This document shows positions 51,420 through 63,890 of a DNA stretch of 64,000 nucleotides, piece after piece. The notes below the pieces were generated by a model. The model was not told where the DNA came from and made no database searches. It saw nothing but the letters and a program-made list of their open reading frames with translations. The stretch is from NCBI GenBank assembly GCA_047967505.1, contig CM106539.1. One strand, written 5' to 3'. Every line of letters begins with the position of its first letter. Within the stretch, counting starts at the first letter, position 1. Origin of the DNA: Dipteris shenzhenensis. Lineage: Eukaryota > Polypodiophyta > Polypodiopsida > Gleicheniales. The position numbers and the translations under genes are program-made.

Positions 51420-53010
51420 GGCAAGATATTTAAGGGAATATTTAGGCCAAAAGAGAACTCTACAAGAGATCCAAACAAGGCAATATTCGAGAAGGAACTC
51501 ATTGTTGGACAAAGGAGGTTTTCAAGGTATGGGCAAGACCATTTCAGCTCTAAAAGAAAAAAGGTGACCATTTCGTTGTGTTGGTCTTCAAACATTATTT
51601 AACCAAAAAGAACTCTCATCCCAAGCAACAAAGGGCCTTCTAGATACATAGGTTTCCATGTTTAAAAGAGCGCGATTGCTCTCCAAAGTTAGTATGTTAC
51701 TCTAAATACCATCAAGTCAAATTTGAACAACTTTTTGAGTTTCTTTAGGTGGCCCCATTTTTCTTTTTAGCCATTGCAATTCTCCTCAGATTGCTAGTCT
51801 TGATGGCCACAAGGGTCCCACCATCAATTAAGAGGGAAATACCCTTCCCTTGAAAGTGGAGTTGGAGGCTTTAGCTTGATCCTTGTCAAGAGAAGTGGTA
51901 CCCATGAAATCATTGACCTCACCATCTTGCAATGGGGCCTCTCTTGCAAAGCACTAAGAGAAGAGGTGCCTTCCAAATCAACTACATGCATAGACTTTGC
52001 ATGCATTCTCGCCCTTCATTACAGATGATCGTGTTGACTTTTAGGTCTCATAGAGATAATGTGAGAGAGTGGCATGTATCAAGAGTGGAGTGAGCATAGG
52101 AGTGTGAACTTCGACGCCTTTAACTTAATGCACCACGTACGCTATTGGATCATTTCCTTGGTTCTACAAAATGTAGTGATTTTTTTCTCAAATTACCTAG
52201 AGTTTTTGAAAAACAATCCAAAACGAGCAAAAAGCATGAACATTGTGGATCGGATTGGAATATCTATGCTCAAAATGACTTTCAATAATAGAATATGCTG
52301 TAAGACGTATGAATGTATAGTGATATTTGATCATTGAGCTCAAACTAAAGCAATAGGCCTTACTATTATATACTACGGATATCATGGCTCTAAGAGGATT
52401 AAATTTTTTCTAAGTTTGAAGTTGAGTTTGAGCATGAATCTTACAACTCTTTTGAGGGATTCCAACAGTGAGTACATATGAAGAATGGTGACAAGCCTAA
52501 TGACAATGATCGAGAGAGAGCTTGTACTAGAACCAACCAATCAAGAAGATGGCATGTTCTGAACTGAGGCAGCCCAAGAGGCAACAATTTATATAGGATG
52601 AAGCGAGGAAATCGTGGAGGAATTTGACGAGGTTTTCCAAGCATTGCCAGTAGCAGCAAAACATCACATCGCATGCTACAAACAAGTTCCCTTGCTTGCA
52701 GATTTTGTTGGATCATGGTGGGAATGAGAGGAGTAATGGTTTGTGTTTCCAGTTAAGAAAAGAAGCAGCATCAAAGAAAAGGAGATGACCAAGGGAAATG
52801 GCATGTCCGTGAGTGGGTTGCAATCAAGAAAGACTACATGTTCATGATGAAATACAAGATGTGTGTTGAAAGTGACGACGTGTGTGAAGTGACGCTAAAA
52901 AAGAATCAAAAAGTCTCAACCGAGATTGCAGTCATCTCTTGTGTGCAAAGGCTTGCTGACTTTACTTTGAGATTGAGAAGACCAAAGCATGGCATTCCCC
53001 GATTAAATGC
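51420..53010. other. Unassigned DNA
   Basis: Short ORFs only (for example plus 52838-53203, which runs into the TRIM LTR). No family recognised. Confidence 0.4.
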
Positions 53011-53020
53011 AATGGATGCT

Positions 53021-53253
53021 TGTAGGGTAGCTACCACATGGCAACCTACCATTGGATGCGCTGAGTATGGGGGTGTCCCACTCCCCCAACTCCTAGCCAT
53101 GCATAGCTTCCTTCATGATCCCATTGTTTATGGGCTTTTTTTAAATATCCACGTGTCACCTACTCATCAACGGGGCCTCAATACCCCTCTAATTTTTACA
53201 TAAATTACCAAGGTGCCACCATGAGGGGGGTTAGGACCACACACCTACCAACA
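53021..53253 (-). repeat. TRIM 3' LTR
   Basis: 233 bp, TGTAGGG...CCAACA on the plus strand, about 85-90 percent identical by eye to the second copy. Confidence 0.8.
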
Positions 53254-53543
53254 CTCTCCCATGGGCCTAACCCCCATGAATAAACCTGACCAACCAACAA
53301 ACTCTGATCGCCCCCGAATAGGATGGATTAGACTAATAATGGCGACCACCCACACAGGGCCGGGTCAACCCTCAAATCGCTGGACAGATCACAATTCACA
53401 ACACGTGGGCTGACGTAGGTCATTACTTCCCATGCCAACCGCCATCAAGCCACCATCGTAGTCTTACACAGTCAGTGTTAGTTGCACCACCATAATCACA
53501 CAAATGCCACGTGTTCATGCCACAGTCTGCAGGCCAGTTGCTT

Positions 53544-53555
53544 GCTCCGATACCA
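53544..53555 (-). other. TRIM primer-binding site
   Basis: TGGTATCGGAGC on the minus strand, one base from the LTR edge. It differs at one position from the usual Met-tRNA complement TGGTATCAGAGC. Confidence 0.75.
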
Positions 53556-53780
53556 GTGTAGGGTAGCTGCCACATGGCAGCCTACCATTGAATGTGCCGA
53601 GTACGGGGGTGTCCCACTCCCCTGCCTCCTAGCCACACATAGCCTCCTCCATGATCCCATTGTATATGGGATTTCTTTCTTATATCCACGTGTCACTTGC
53701 GCATCAAGGGGGCCTCAATACCCCTTTAATTTTTATATATATTACCAAGGTGCTACCATGAGGGGGATTAGGACCACAAA

Positions 53781-54452
53781 CATTAGGAGAAAATGGAGCT
53801 CATTTTGGGGCCTTTTAGGGTTTAGAAGAATAAACTCTCGACCAATTAGAAGAGGGCCAATGTAACATTGGAAAAATACCAAAAACAATGTAAAAATGTA
53901 AAATAAGTCATATTCAAAATCTTTTTCTTTTATTATGATTGACATACGTGACCTTCAAAAGATGTTTTTCTATGCATTATTTGATGATTCTGGCATCACC
54001 AGCACGTTCGAAGCGGGCCAAAACCCCCAAATCGACCCTAGAGACACCAAAAGTCGACGCTCAGAGGCTCAAAAAAGGGCAAAAATGCCCGGAATGGGGG
54101 ATTTGCACAAAAACGTGTTTTGGCCAGCAAGAACTACGTTTTGTTGCAAATCTCCCATTTTAGGCATTTTGGCCCTTTTTCAGGCCTCCGGGCATGGGCT
54201 TTTAGTGTCTCCAGGGTCGATTTGGGAGTTTTAGCCCACTCCAGATGCGCTGGTGATGTCAGAATCATCAAATACTGCACATAAAATCAAGGATCTTATA
54301 TATGCATTTAATGTGAAGCCTAAGTACTAGATTGACATTTTTGCAGTAGGTTTCCGTATTTTATGGCATTTCCCATATTTTGAGTGCAACAAAAATAGGT
54401 AAATAGTGAATTTCTTAGAGGGCCCCAAAATGAGTTCCCTTCTTTCCTAATG
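53781..54452. mobile_element. Foldback (MITE-like) element, about 670 bp
   Basis: The ends CATTAGGAGAAAATGGAGCT and CATTTTGGGGCC on the left return in reverse complement at 54415-54452. Much of the interior folds too: about 150 bases from 53970 (ATTTGATGATTCTGGCATCACC) pair with those ending near 54280, with a loop near 54125. No coding capacity. The target duplication is unclear, since the host LTR reads on from CACA to CTTACC with a few bases gained or lost. Confidence 0.8.
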
Positions 54453-54469
54453 CTTACCAACAATGTTGA

Positions 54470-57400
54470 GTTTCAAAGGTGGTGAGAGTCAGATGATGAT
54501 TCAAGATTTGTGATTACGATACTGAACTTGTTCTTTGCACGAGGAGAGATAAACGACCAGTTATCCTCAATCTCTCCCTATTTGAACGTGGATATTTCTC
54601 AGCCAACCAATAGAAAGCATTTGTTACACTTCCATCATTCGATCAATTTCTTATGTGAATGGTCTCATAACTGGCTATGGCTTATGAGTAATGCAAGAGG
54701 TTGCACGAGACCCCCTTTGTGCATTGGAAGAGGACCATCATCTCAACATTAGGCATCAAGCACTTTGTGTAAAAGCATGCATATGATCGCTCCATTTAGC
54801 TCCTTCTATAAATGTGACTCTATTCTTCTAGAGATTATACTATTAATTTAGTGGAAAAGTTTTCAGTAATCCGGCAATGGTGGTTTATAAATTAAATGCT
54901 ACACGATAGGCCTCATTCTCCCCTATATCTTGAATGATTTCATGCTAGCTTCTTTCATCAATGCTACCCTCCATTATTCTTTAATCGAAACTCCTCCCCT
55001 CCCCTCTTTATCCCTTAGTTTAGTCATGGCCTTGCCCTCTTTCTTTTCACTGCTCCTCTTTTCTCCACAACTAATTAATAGAGATTTTTATTTTTTACAT
55101 GATCAGCCCAGAACAACTTTGGCCTATCTAAGCAGATATTGAGCCATTTGTCACGATTGAATTGGGTATCCATAAATCCAGTAAAGCAACTTCCAAAAAT
55201 ATTGTGCTTTAAAAAACCAAAAGCAATGCTCCTAACGTAGATTTAGCTCTAAAACAACGTAAGGAAACCACTTCACGAACAACTCTGAACTACCACAATC
55301 TTGAAGCTGTGCATCAAAGCTCAATATCTAACCTTCACGATCACTACATCAGACCTGCTAGCAGCTCTCAATAGGTAAGACTTATTCAGTAATCTTCACG
55401 ATAAAACCAAGTATCATTTGCACTTTTGTTGAGCACGCGCGTTCAATTTAATATTGTCACACTATACTGTCGGTTGCTTAGAACAATCATATTTGAATTA
55501 GTCGCGAGAGAGAGATAGTGATTTGCATCACCAAGGTGGCACATATTTTAGTTTTGCTCGATAGGCGTTAGATTTTCCTTAAAAGGAACTTAGTTGAAAT
55601 GGCTTGCAAATCTCACATCAGGCCTAAGCCTTAAATTTTTTGCATCTAGATTCTCGCTTTTCTTTGAATAAAGAAAACTTGAAATTCTACATACCATAAA
55701 GTGCAGATTGAATTTTTTCTTGATCTTTCTATGATCATCCCTTAAACTATGCTTGACTAACAAGTTCTAGTCATGGCTTAGACTTGCACATGTCATCGCC
55801 AATTTTAGTGGCTGTTTTCACGCTCAACGATATAAAGATTAAGCATATTGCATCTAACAACTTCGTGCTTTAATGGTGTGTTGGAGTTTGAGGCTCCTAG
55901 CAGCATCTCTTGAGGTGTGAATAATAAATTCCTTCATCTAGATTTTATGATAGAGACTCAAGAAACCTCTTGTTGTGACCATATGATCTACACACCCTAT
56001 ACCAATAAACAACAATTGAACCCAAGAGAACTCTAATCATAGCTATCGATGCAATCATGGAGATAACGTCACAGCAGCAGCCAATCATCCTACGCAGAAG
56101 TAGACACCGGAGAAAACCCATCAATGGCCAATGGTACCACAAGACAACATTTTCGATCACACTCGCCTATGCTATCTCACAGGCCATCAGGCACAAGGGT
56201 GCACAATCTCAACAAAAGCCATGGTGGCCGTTTGAGAAGCGTTCACGCCTGGCCTAGCATATGTTATGCTATCTAGAGTCACAACACGATGCAACCTTTG
56301 TGTTTTTAGGACAATTAACACCAGATGATTTTGAGCCCATCAACTTCTAGAAGGTATTGCATCTCATGTAGAAGAAGTGGATATATTTTTCACAAATTTC
56401 TAGCTTTAATTCCATACATACACGACCATCTAGACATGAGATACCACCTACATCATCAGCCATGGACCCCAACCAGGTAAGCAATGAGAATTATCCTTCT
56501 TGTAGCATCTCATTCAATAAAATTACCTTTTGGAGATTTCAATTGACAAATAACTAGTACGTATACTCTTACAGCTATTAGAGATGTATGAGTCGCAAGT
56601 TAGTACAAAGCAAGCAAACCAAGCAAATAGAAAATGTGCTACTTAATGACACCACAGATGAAGTTGGCTAACAATGCAGGTGAGGAGCCAGATGTATACA
56701 TACCAGAATTAGGTTTCATGTGGGAAGTTGAATGAATTTATGCAACAATGCAAGTAACGAATCACACAAAAGGACACCGAGCAATTTGGGAATGGTAATG
56801 TTTAAAACTATCATTCCAAATCAACAACAACAAGTCTTTACTAACAATTATGTAATCAAATGATTTCCACAACTTGTAGCTAGACATAAATATCGGTGAG
56901 CATAGTTTATACATGCTGCGAGGCAAAGCGTGAGAGTTACTCGATAGCAAAGCAAATGGCATATCTTGCTATTGCATCGAGTTGTTGCACTATGGGTTCA
57001 ATGTCTCTATATTGATTGCTTGATAGCATTGGATTGGAGGATGAAAATTGACATTTTAAATAAATTCATGGATGAGTTTGGATATGGGCACTCCTACAAT
57101 AAAAACCATTTGACAATAAAAAAAAGGTAGCCAAATTAGTAGTAGTTGATCTAGCAGATGAGCTACATGGACCAGAGATGGTGGATCCATTCGCCCAAAA
57201 AATAAAGGTATACAAACTATTGCTACCTAATGCGTAATTGTACCCAAAAACCTAACTATTTTCTTTTATTTTTCAAACAACAACCATGACATAAGTGCTT
57301 CTTTGTTGTTGCCTTGCCAGTCCAAACAATAGATCCACCCATGATCGAGGACAATGATGTATGCCCGACAAAATGGCTTCAGTTAATGAAAACAATCATG

Positions 57401-58880
57401 TGATCTATTGCATAACTTGCAAGCAGAACAGTAAAAAAGACATTCACCACACCAATAATTTGGTGACACAAATTTGAAATCATAAACGTTAGCTGCCAGT
57501 CAAGATGAAATCAGATGTAGAACAATATGTACCTTTTGTGAGGAAAATTTTTATCTAGATATTCTACCGAAAACAAAAACATAGACAAAGCAATCATGTG
57601 ATTGGAAATACAGGATATAACAATATCAAAGGGCACCCTCCTTGTGAGAAAAACATTACTACTTAAAATGTCGGCATATTATATGAACCGTACATATGAG
57701 TTTTGAAAACTTATTTTCCTTCAGTGTTTCTCATGACTATAATTGTTCTTCTAATTTTCTTTGATGATGTTTTGAATTCTAGCACCCCACTTCTCCCAAT
57801 AGACAAACCAAGGTTTAATTATGGCCAATCTAGTCATGCATTACTAGTTTAATGTCAAGGGGTATGTACTCAATAGGTGCCATAGTCCAGCACAAAGTGT
57901 ATGATAAGGGTCTAAGGACATGATATTGATTCAAATGAATTAGGATTCAATGGTGAAGCCCCATAGATATTGTGGTTGAAGGAGCATTGATGAAGAGTCA
58001 TACCCACTCATTCAATCAAGTCATAGTTGAATCACAAAAAATTCTACTACAACCAAGCCCAAGCAATCAACCATGAAAGGAAGTACCAACAATGTGCATG
58101 TTCATTCCTAAGTTCAAGCCCTAGGGGAGCTTAGGGATTTATCTTGGTCACCATGTATGGGAACGCTATTGGTACTATCGATTTCGATACCAAAAAAAAA
58201 GAGAAAAAAGAATGAAGGTAGGAGATATTGAGTGTGTCCCCACAAATGTTGAAAATTAAGAAATTCGCATTAATTAGTTGTTCCACCTTACCACAAATCC
58301 GGATCGATTATACTGCATGTCCCCCAGATGTTAAATAGTGGGGACATCCCATTGATTAGACTTCCCAGTACCCTTGAATGAAAATTACGCAAGGTTGATT
58401 GCCTGGCAAAAAATCTTCTGTCTCTCATCCTTCCTCCTTTCTCCTTCCCTGCAATGCCAAGAAATCTCCTTCCCTCCATCTGTAGCATCGCTTTTTGTGC
58501 CAAAAATTCTCCTCATTCTTCTTCTTGTTTCTTCCCTTGGCTCTTTCCTTTTCCCCTTCCCCTTCATCTCACCCTTAATTCTTGTGTCCCCTTCTTCCCT
58601 CCCCCTTCCCCTCTGCTCACACTGCATCCACTGACACTTTCTTGTCGAAATTCATGGCTTGGTGGCAATTTGGAAGGAATTGCTTCTCTCCTCCAACTTC
58701 TTCCATTCATGTCTACTCTTTCTCCTTCAAGCTTTTGTGGCTGCTCACAAACTTCGAACTTTCTATCTTTCTAAAGCTCCTTCAGGCCTTTGCATTCGTG
58801 CATCGCCAATGAAGTTTTGTTTGTCATTGCTTGGAGAACTAATAATTGATTTTTTGAGTGAGACAGTCGAATTGAATTGA
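54470..58880. other. 4.4 kb of AT-rich DNA with no identified gene
   Basis: I see only short ORFs. The 58374-58812 ORFs come from a C/T-rich stretch (58420-58640) and have no domains. No element ends were recognised. Confidence 0.45.
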
Positions 58881-58883
58881 ATG

Positions 58884-58998
58884 GTTGAAGCATTAAAATG
58901 CCTTAGCCATTGAAGTTCAAAGCTGGGAAATCATACTCATTGAAGCATTAAAATACCTTGGCCACTGAAGTTCAAAGCTCGAAAATCATACTCATTTA
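58884..58998 (+). repeat. Tandem duplication, unit about 58 bp
   Basis: TTGAAGCATTAAAATGCCTT through AAATCATACTCATT at about 58882-58939 is repeated at 58940-58998 with a few substitutions. Confidence 0.85.
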
Positions 58999-58999
58999 A

Positions 59000-59950
59000 T
59001 TCACGATCTAAGAGGTAGGTCAAAGCATGAATAGAAGTACTTCTAAGTCATAGTTCAATAATGAAGGGGGGAACATGCTTGTTTTGGGAGGAGAAGTTTG
59101 AAGTGGCCAAGATAGTACATCTATTTAAATGGTAATCTCCATACTCTTTCAACATTCTCATCAATAATGTCTTTGGCAAAACGATTCAATGCTAGCAGAA
59201 TCAAGCGATCCAACTCATTCACATCCTGCAAATGGTGAACCCACTTGCATCCTACATTTTAGAATTGTTCTTCAACTCATCAATCCACTATTCGTCTCAT
59301 TGGATTATTTATTTGAAAATTCTCACAATGATTCAATTTCATCTTAGGACATTCTAGATCCAAGCCTTGCTTAGGCAATGAATGTCAATGGGGGAGATTA
59401 TTGAGATGTGGACTTCAATGTTGAAGTGACTCGATAGAAAAATTATGTATTAGTGGTAGGGAAATTAAAGGTGCTTGAACCTAATTGCTCTATAGAAATT
59501 CGGCCATTCATAATTTGGCTACAACAAGTTTATTTGATAGTTCATAATTTAGTTCCGACTTCTTTTTTGTGCCAAAAGGAGAGAATTAAAAACTATGAAA
59601 TTATTTGCCATTTCCATAGTTGATATTGGCCTTACCATGATGCAAGACCACTCCAACTTCCTCTTGACCAAGTTTAACATATGTATCAATCTAGTAGAGT
59701 AAGGGCTCAAGACAGAAACCTTAGTTTGTGCATGACTTTGATCATGAAGCCCCAATGGGACAGTTTCAGCATCAATTGTTGATGGAGCAATAGTATTTAC
59801 AATTTCATCTGAAAGGGCCTGGTATTGATCAAATGGACTTTGGGGAGAGCACCTTGCCTCATTCAATGGCCTCTCATTCTAATTTGAACGTGATTCGAGG
59901 AGGCGCTCCAGAAGGTACTCCCTTCCCCATGACTACACCTTATAGGCCAG
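59000..59950. other. Unassigned DNA
   Basis: A 105-residue minus-strand ORF (59549-59866) shows no domain. Nothing else recognised. Confidence 0.4.
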
Positions 59951-59959
59951 TGCCTAACA

Positions 59960-60630
59960 TAAACATACTGATGTAAAGGGCTATACTGGGGTGAGGCCAG
60001 TAAACCCAAGCCCACCACATGTGTTGGCTCCAGGTCCCGTGAGGCTAAGACTAGCAAACAAAATTTCTAATCATCTGACGAACTACTATAATCCACCCCA
60101 AGGACCACCCAACTATGGTACTATGCAACTCCCTCAAGCACCTTTGCCTGTGCCACATATAGTACTCACCGATGAGGCAATGAGGATCCTAGTGCAAGCA
60201 CTGGGAAGGGGGTCCATGTTGCAAGTAGTTATGGGGAGAGACACTAATGCTTCACGAATCTGTTCAGTTACCATATCCAAGCTTATCACTAAGTTTCTAG
60301 GAGGAGATCTTGTCTCCCATGTGGAATGGTTTGAGTAGATTTGTGAGACCTTTGGAGACATCGATGACCTGGATAAAGTGAATGCATTTGGGCTAAGCCT
60401 TGACCATAAGGCGGGCTAGTGGTACAAGGCCTTAGGAGCTAATGAAAAAATCAACTAGGAAATGTTAAGGAAGGCCTGTGTAAGATTTGCTCCCAGTTGA
60501 CCAAAATGGAGTCCGATCAACCAGTTATATGAGGCTAAGTAAAAGGAGCATGAAATCCTATGGGAATACATTGCCAAGATTAAACATACGAATTTTTGTT
60601 GCGAAACAAAAATTGAAACACATAAGGTTG
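59960..60630 (+). pseudogene. Retrotransposon gag fragment
   Basis: The plus strand encodes a Pro-rich region (PSPPHVLAPGP, PPNYGTMQLPQAPLPVPHIV). After it comes a gag-domain-like stretch in one frame with three stops: LITKFLGGDLVSHVEWFE, then KVNAFGLSLDHKAG, WYKALGANEKIN, and YEAK plus KEHEILWEYIAKIK. The WY-AL and YI-K pattern fits the retrotransposon gag domain. Nothing further downstream (no protease or RT) was seen. Fragment of unknown family. Confidence 0.6.
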
Positions 60631-60869
60631 AACGAATCCAGGCCTTGCAGCTGCTCTGTCTCAAACCTGTTTGCCAGAAATGTCGATTCCTCTAATGCAT
60701 CACTCCATCCATTTGGGTTTCCTCCTCCTCCTGCTCGGCCTCCTTCCTTTGATAGAAACGATTGAAGCTTTTGCTGCATCGTTTCGTCTGCCTCACTCTC
60801 CTTCCCCCATAGACTACGTATCATCCCAGAAGTCGCTAGTGTATCATAAAACCTAATCTGTGTCAAGCT

Positions 60870-61760
60870 GGCCAGAGTATTTGTTGTGTTGTTGGAATGT
60901 TGTGTTCATCCCACTTGTTGGAGGTATCATACCTGTGAGTATACGATCACCATTCGCGGCGGCGTAAGCTCCCAGATCTGATTTTATGAAAATAGGAAGG
61001 GCTTACCAATGTCATTTATCATGACATAGTAGTGTCTATTCCTTTACAAAAGAGAGATAGAGGAGACGATTTGAATTTCTCCAAGTTGCAAATCTAAGCC
61101 ATGCCCAAAATTTTCGACTAGTTCCTACTTGGAGTCAGTCCTTATGCTCACATACGATTTCACATCATCACATTACCTAAAACTTGACGTTCATCAGTTC
61201 AGTGATGAGTAGTATTCAGTGGTATTGGCACATTGTTCAGTGGGCAGATAGCACATTATTTGATTTCACACACACATGCCATCATTGTAAAGCGTATTTA
61301 GCTATTCATGGCATTGTGCATCTTATTGAATGGCATTGTGCACCTTATTGAATGGCATTGTGCACCATTCATCAGAGAATGTGTGGTGAATGGCTTTTGC
61401 CTCGATTCTTCTCCATTTAAGGGATGCAAAATTGCATGACAACAACAGCTGTTCACCCTGAACCCCATGTCGTTCAAGTTTTTGTAGAAGACCGTTGATA
61501 GTGATCTGAATTTTTTTAACTGAGCAATTCGAAATTCAGTTGCAACAGCAAGCGCAGGAGCCTGTAAGCAACTTTAGACAAAATTATGAGTAAACGAAGA
61601 ATAAGAAATAAAAAAACTTTAGTAAGCAAAGCTAAGCTTATGTTCTCATCAATACCTAAGCATAAGCTGCCATCTAAGTTTCGAAAGCCAAACAAACAAC
61701 GAAAACTTCAATAGCTAAAGAAATAAATAAAGCAAAAATAAGAATAAGAAAAGCTAACCA
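60870..61760. other. Unassigned DNA with a short 26-bp repeat near 61.3 kb
   Basis: ATGGCATTGTGCAYCTTATTGA occurs about three times in 61308-61372. No coding region seen. Confidence 0.5.
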
Positions 61761-61761
61761 G

Positions 61762-62194
61762 GGGGAGAGAGAGAGAGAGAGAGAGAGAAGACCTCGCGAG
61801 CCTATGGGACAAAGTACCCAAATAGATATGGAATACAAGCCTCAAAGGATGAAGGAAAGGGTGCGCCAGGGGTGTTGTTGAGTGCTATGCTAATCTAATC
61901 TAATCTAATCTAATCGTTCATGCGCGCGCGTGCATGCATGCGTGCATGCGTGCGTGTGTGTGTGTGTATGTATACATACATACATATATATGTGTGTGTG
62001 TGTGTGTATATGTATATGTATATGTGTGTATATATGTATATATATAAATAAATAAGGGGACAACCTGCCTGGGGAGGGGTCGCCCTCCCATCAGAGACTC
62101 AATGCGGAATATCCATCATGCTGCGAATGGCTCATAGGTATGACAGACGGAGATAGATGCTTCAGCATCGTGCTCCAAAAGCACGAGTACAACC

Positions 62195-62240
<46 letters not shown>
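61762..62240 (+). repeat. Microsatellite-rich stretch: (GA)n, (TAATC)n, (GC/GT/AT)n, (TA)n
   Basis: (GA)n at 61766-61788; five TAATC units at about 61890-61915; a 125-base mostly alternating purine-pyrimidine tract at about 61919-62046 (GCGCGCGCGTGCATGCATGC and on into GT and TA repeats); (TA)n at 62198-62226; (GA)n at 62226-62244. Confidence 0.95.
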
Positions 62241-62245
<5 letters not shown>

Positions 62246-62271
62246 GCGCACACACACACACACACACACAC

Positions 62272-62335
62272 AGAGAAAGGAGGGAGGGAGGTTAAACTAG
62301 GTTAAATTTCTAGTGCAATTTTCTAATTTATGCTA

Positions 62336-62374
<39 letters not shown>

Positions 62375-62430
62375 ACGGAGGGAGGTTAAACTGGGTTAAA
62401 TTTCTAGTGCAATTTTCTAATTCATGCTAG
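62272..62430 (+). repeat. Two direct copies of a short core bordered by microsatellites
   Basis: The core (GGAGGTTAAACT, then GGTTAAATTTCTAGTGCAAT and TTATGCTAGT) lies at about 62272-62338, bounded by (CA)n on the left and (TA)n on the right. It recurs at about 62373-62430, again ending in (TA)n. Two inverted copies lie at 63891-64000. Confidence 0.85.
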
Positions 62431-62537
62431 TATATATATATATATATATATATGGCCACCGACGACACAGATATGGCACCACAACCGTGGCGGTGGATTT
62501 GCTTGTGCAGTGATCCTTGCTCTTAGGACTGGGCATT

Positions 62538-63197
62538 CATTTGCTGTATGACTTGCCAAGCAGTGTGGGCACTAGACATTTTCTCGCCGTGGACGCAAGC
62601 CAAGAAAATGCAGCTCAAGCAAGAGTTGCATAATGTGCAAAGAGAAAATATGAGCATCAATGACTACCATATGAAGGTAAAGAAGATTGCAGATACACTT
62701 GCTTCTATTGGTTCGCGAGTGAAAGATGATGATTTAGTTTCTGTGCCCTTGAATGTCTAGGAAAAAATTATGCACAATTTCGGACATCCATTGCCGTCCG
62801 TGAGAATTTTCCTGATTTTAAGGAGTTGATTGCTCTTCTAATTTTTGAAGAGTAGAGAAATGGTGGTGCATCTTCTTCAAGAGGAACTTCAAAAGAAGCT
62901 GTCTTCTACTCAAATGCTGAAAGAGGTAGAGACAAAGGTAGAGCAGGCCGATTTGGAGGCCGTGGCAGAAATTACAATATGCAGCAAATTCAAGAAAACC
63001 AATCCTATGGAGGAGGACGTGGTAACTTTAGAGGCAGGGGGAGCCAAAGAGATTGTGGTGGATGGCAGAGGCTAAAATGCAAACAGCAATGTTGAATGCC
63101 ACTACTGTGGTAAAATGGATCATATGGTTAAGAGCTGCTTTAAAAAGCAGAATGACATCATGACTAGAAAATTGCAACAAGGCAATTATGCATCCTT
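62538..63197 (+). pseudogene. Ty1/copia gag with CCHC zinc knuckle
   Basis: The plus strand reads AKKMQLKQELHNVQRENMSI then NDYHMKVKKIADTLASIGS, the helical core of copia gag. In shifted frames follow a Gly/Arg-rich segment (GRGNFRGRG-type) and the knuckle CHYCGKMDHMVKSC near 63095-63140. At least three frame changes or stops are present. The sequence runs directly into an LTR at 63198 with no polypurine tract, protease or pol in between. Confidence 0.85.
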
Positions 63198-63547
63198 TGT
63201 TGAGATATCGAGCTCCACTCGTGATATGCCAAGGTGACCGTTGTGCATTTATGTCACCAACTTATTAGCTGCAGATGCGGTTGGTACACCGCCCATGAAT
63301 AATAGCTGGATGACAGCTATCCTTATCTACTCTAGTTTATGGCTCAGTTAGTATGCCACCTTAATTAGCTGAGTTTGGTTTGAGACCCACATATAGGGTT
63401 CTTCTATTTCTTTGTACTAGAGTTCTTTTGGCTTTCACAACTAAGATGAGGAAAACTGTTTTCAGCCTCCACCTTTGTGTGTATTCCCCCATTGTGTGTG
63501 AGAAAGCCGCAAGTGAGGCTCCTTCCTTCTCTCCCACTATCTTCACA
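63198..63547 (+). repeat. Ty1/copia LTR, 350 bp, same family as 28109-28461
   Basis: Starts TGTTGAGATATCGAGCTCC and ends CTATCTTCACA; the minus-strand copy at 28.1-28.5 kb matches along its length. A primer-binding site follows at once, so this acts as a 5' LTR for a plus-strand element that continues past the window. Confidence 0.88.
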
Positions 63548-63560
63548 TGGTATCAGAGCC
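63548..63560 (+). other. Copia primer-binding site (Met-tRNA type)
   Basis: TGGTATCAGAGCC directly abuts the LTR end. Confidence 0.9.
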
Positions 63561-63885
63561 TGGTTCATGATAAGGAGCTCAAGAAAGTTTCCATTGATTC
63601 TTCCTACTCTTATGTTTATCTCCTTACCACCAGTTTCTCTAATTTCTCTTAATTGTTGCTAAATTTCTCCTAATTTTTTCCTTTTTTTTCTCTAAAATTT
63701 AAATTTTCTAAAATTTTGCTAATTTTCTCTTCCTAATTTTCTAACTTTGCCTGGTTCCCTAGTTATTCTCCCTAAACAAAAAACCCCCCTCCCCCGACTG
63801 GTCCTATTTGTCCTTCCCAAACTCACGTCCCCCCCCCCTTTTCCATGACTTAGACTCCCTCACCTATAAAACCTCCTCCTTTATA
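63561..63885 (+). other. Copia leader after the primer-binding site
   Basis: T/C-rich non-coding sequence with runs of C (63783-63838), as expected before a gag start. It gives way at about 63880 to a microsatellite and the inverted core copies. Confidence 0.5.
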
Positions 63886-63890
63886 TATAT

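Larger units (their letters stand above)
53021..54462 (-). mobile_element. TRIM-like LTR element with a foldback insertion in one LTR
   Basis: A 233-bp LTR (53021-53253) and a second copy starting at 53557 share TGTAGGGTAGCT through GGACCACA. Between them are about 300 bp with a purine tract next to the first LTR (53254-53264) and, on the minus strand, a primer-binding site TGGTATCGGAGC (53544-53555) next to the second. There is no coding capacity, so it fits terminal-repeat retrotransposons in miniature. The second LTR is broken after about 53780 by a 0.67-kb foldback and resumes with CTTACCAACA to 54462. The flanks ATGCT (53016-53020) and ATGTT (54463-54467) would be a target duplication with one substitution. 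Confidence 0.75.

Noticed and set aside
58374-58812. Several overlapping plus-strand ORFs resembling secreted or membrane peptides
   Set aside because: C/T-rich sequence is open in all frames; hydrophobic runs follow from composition, and no start context or conserved motif supports them.
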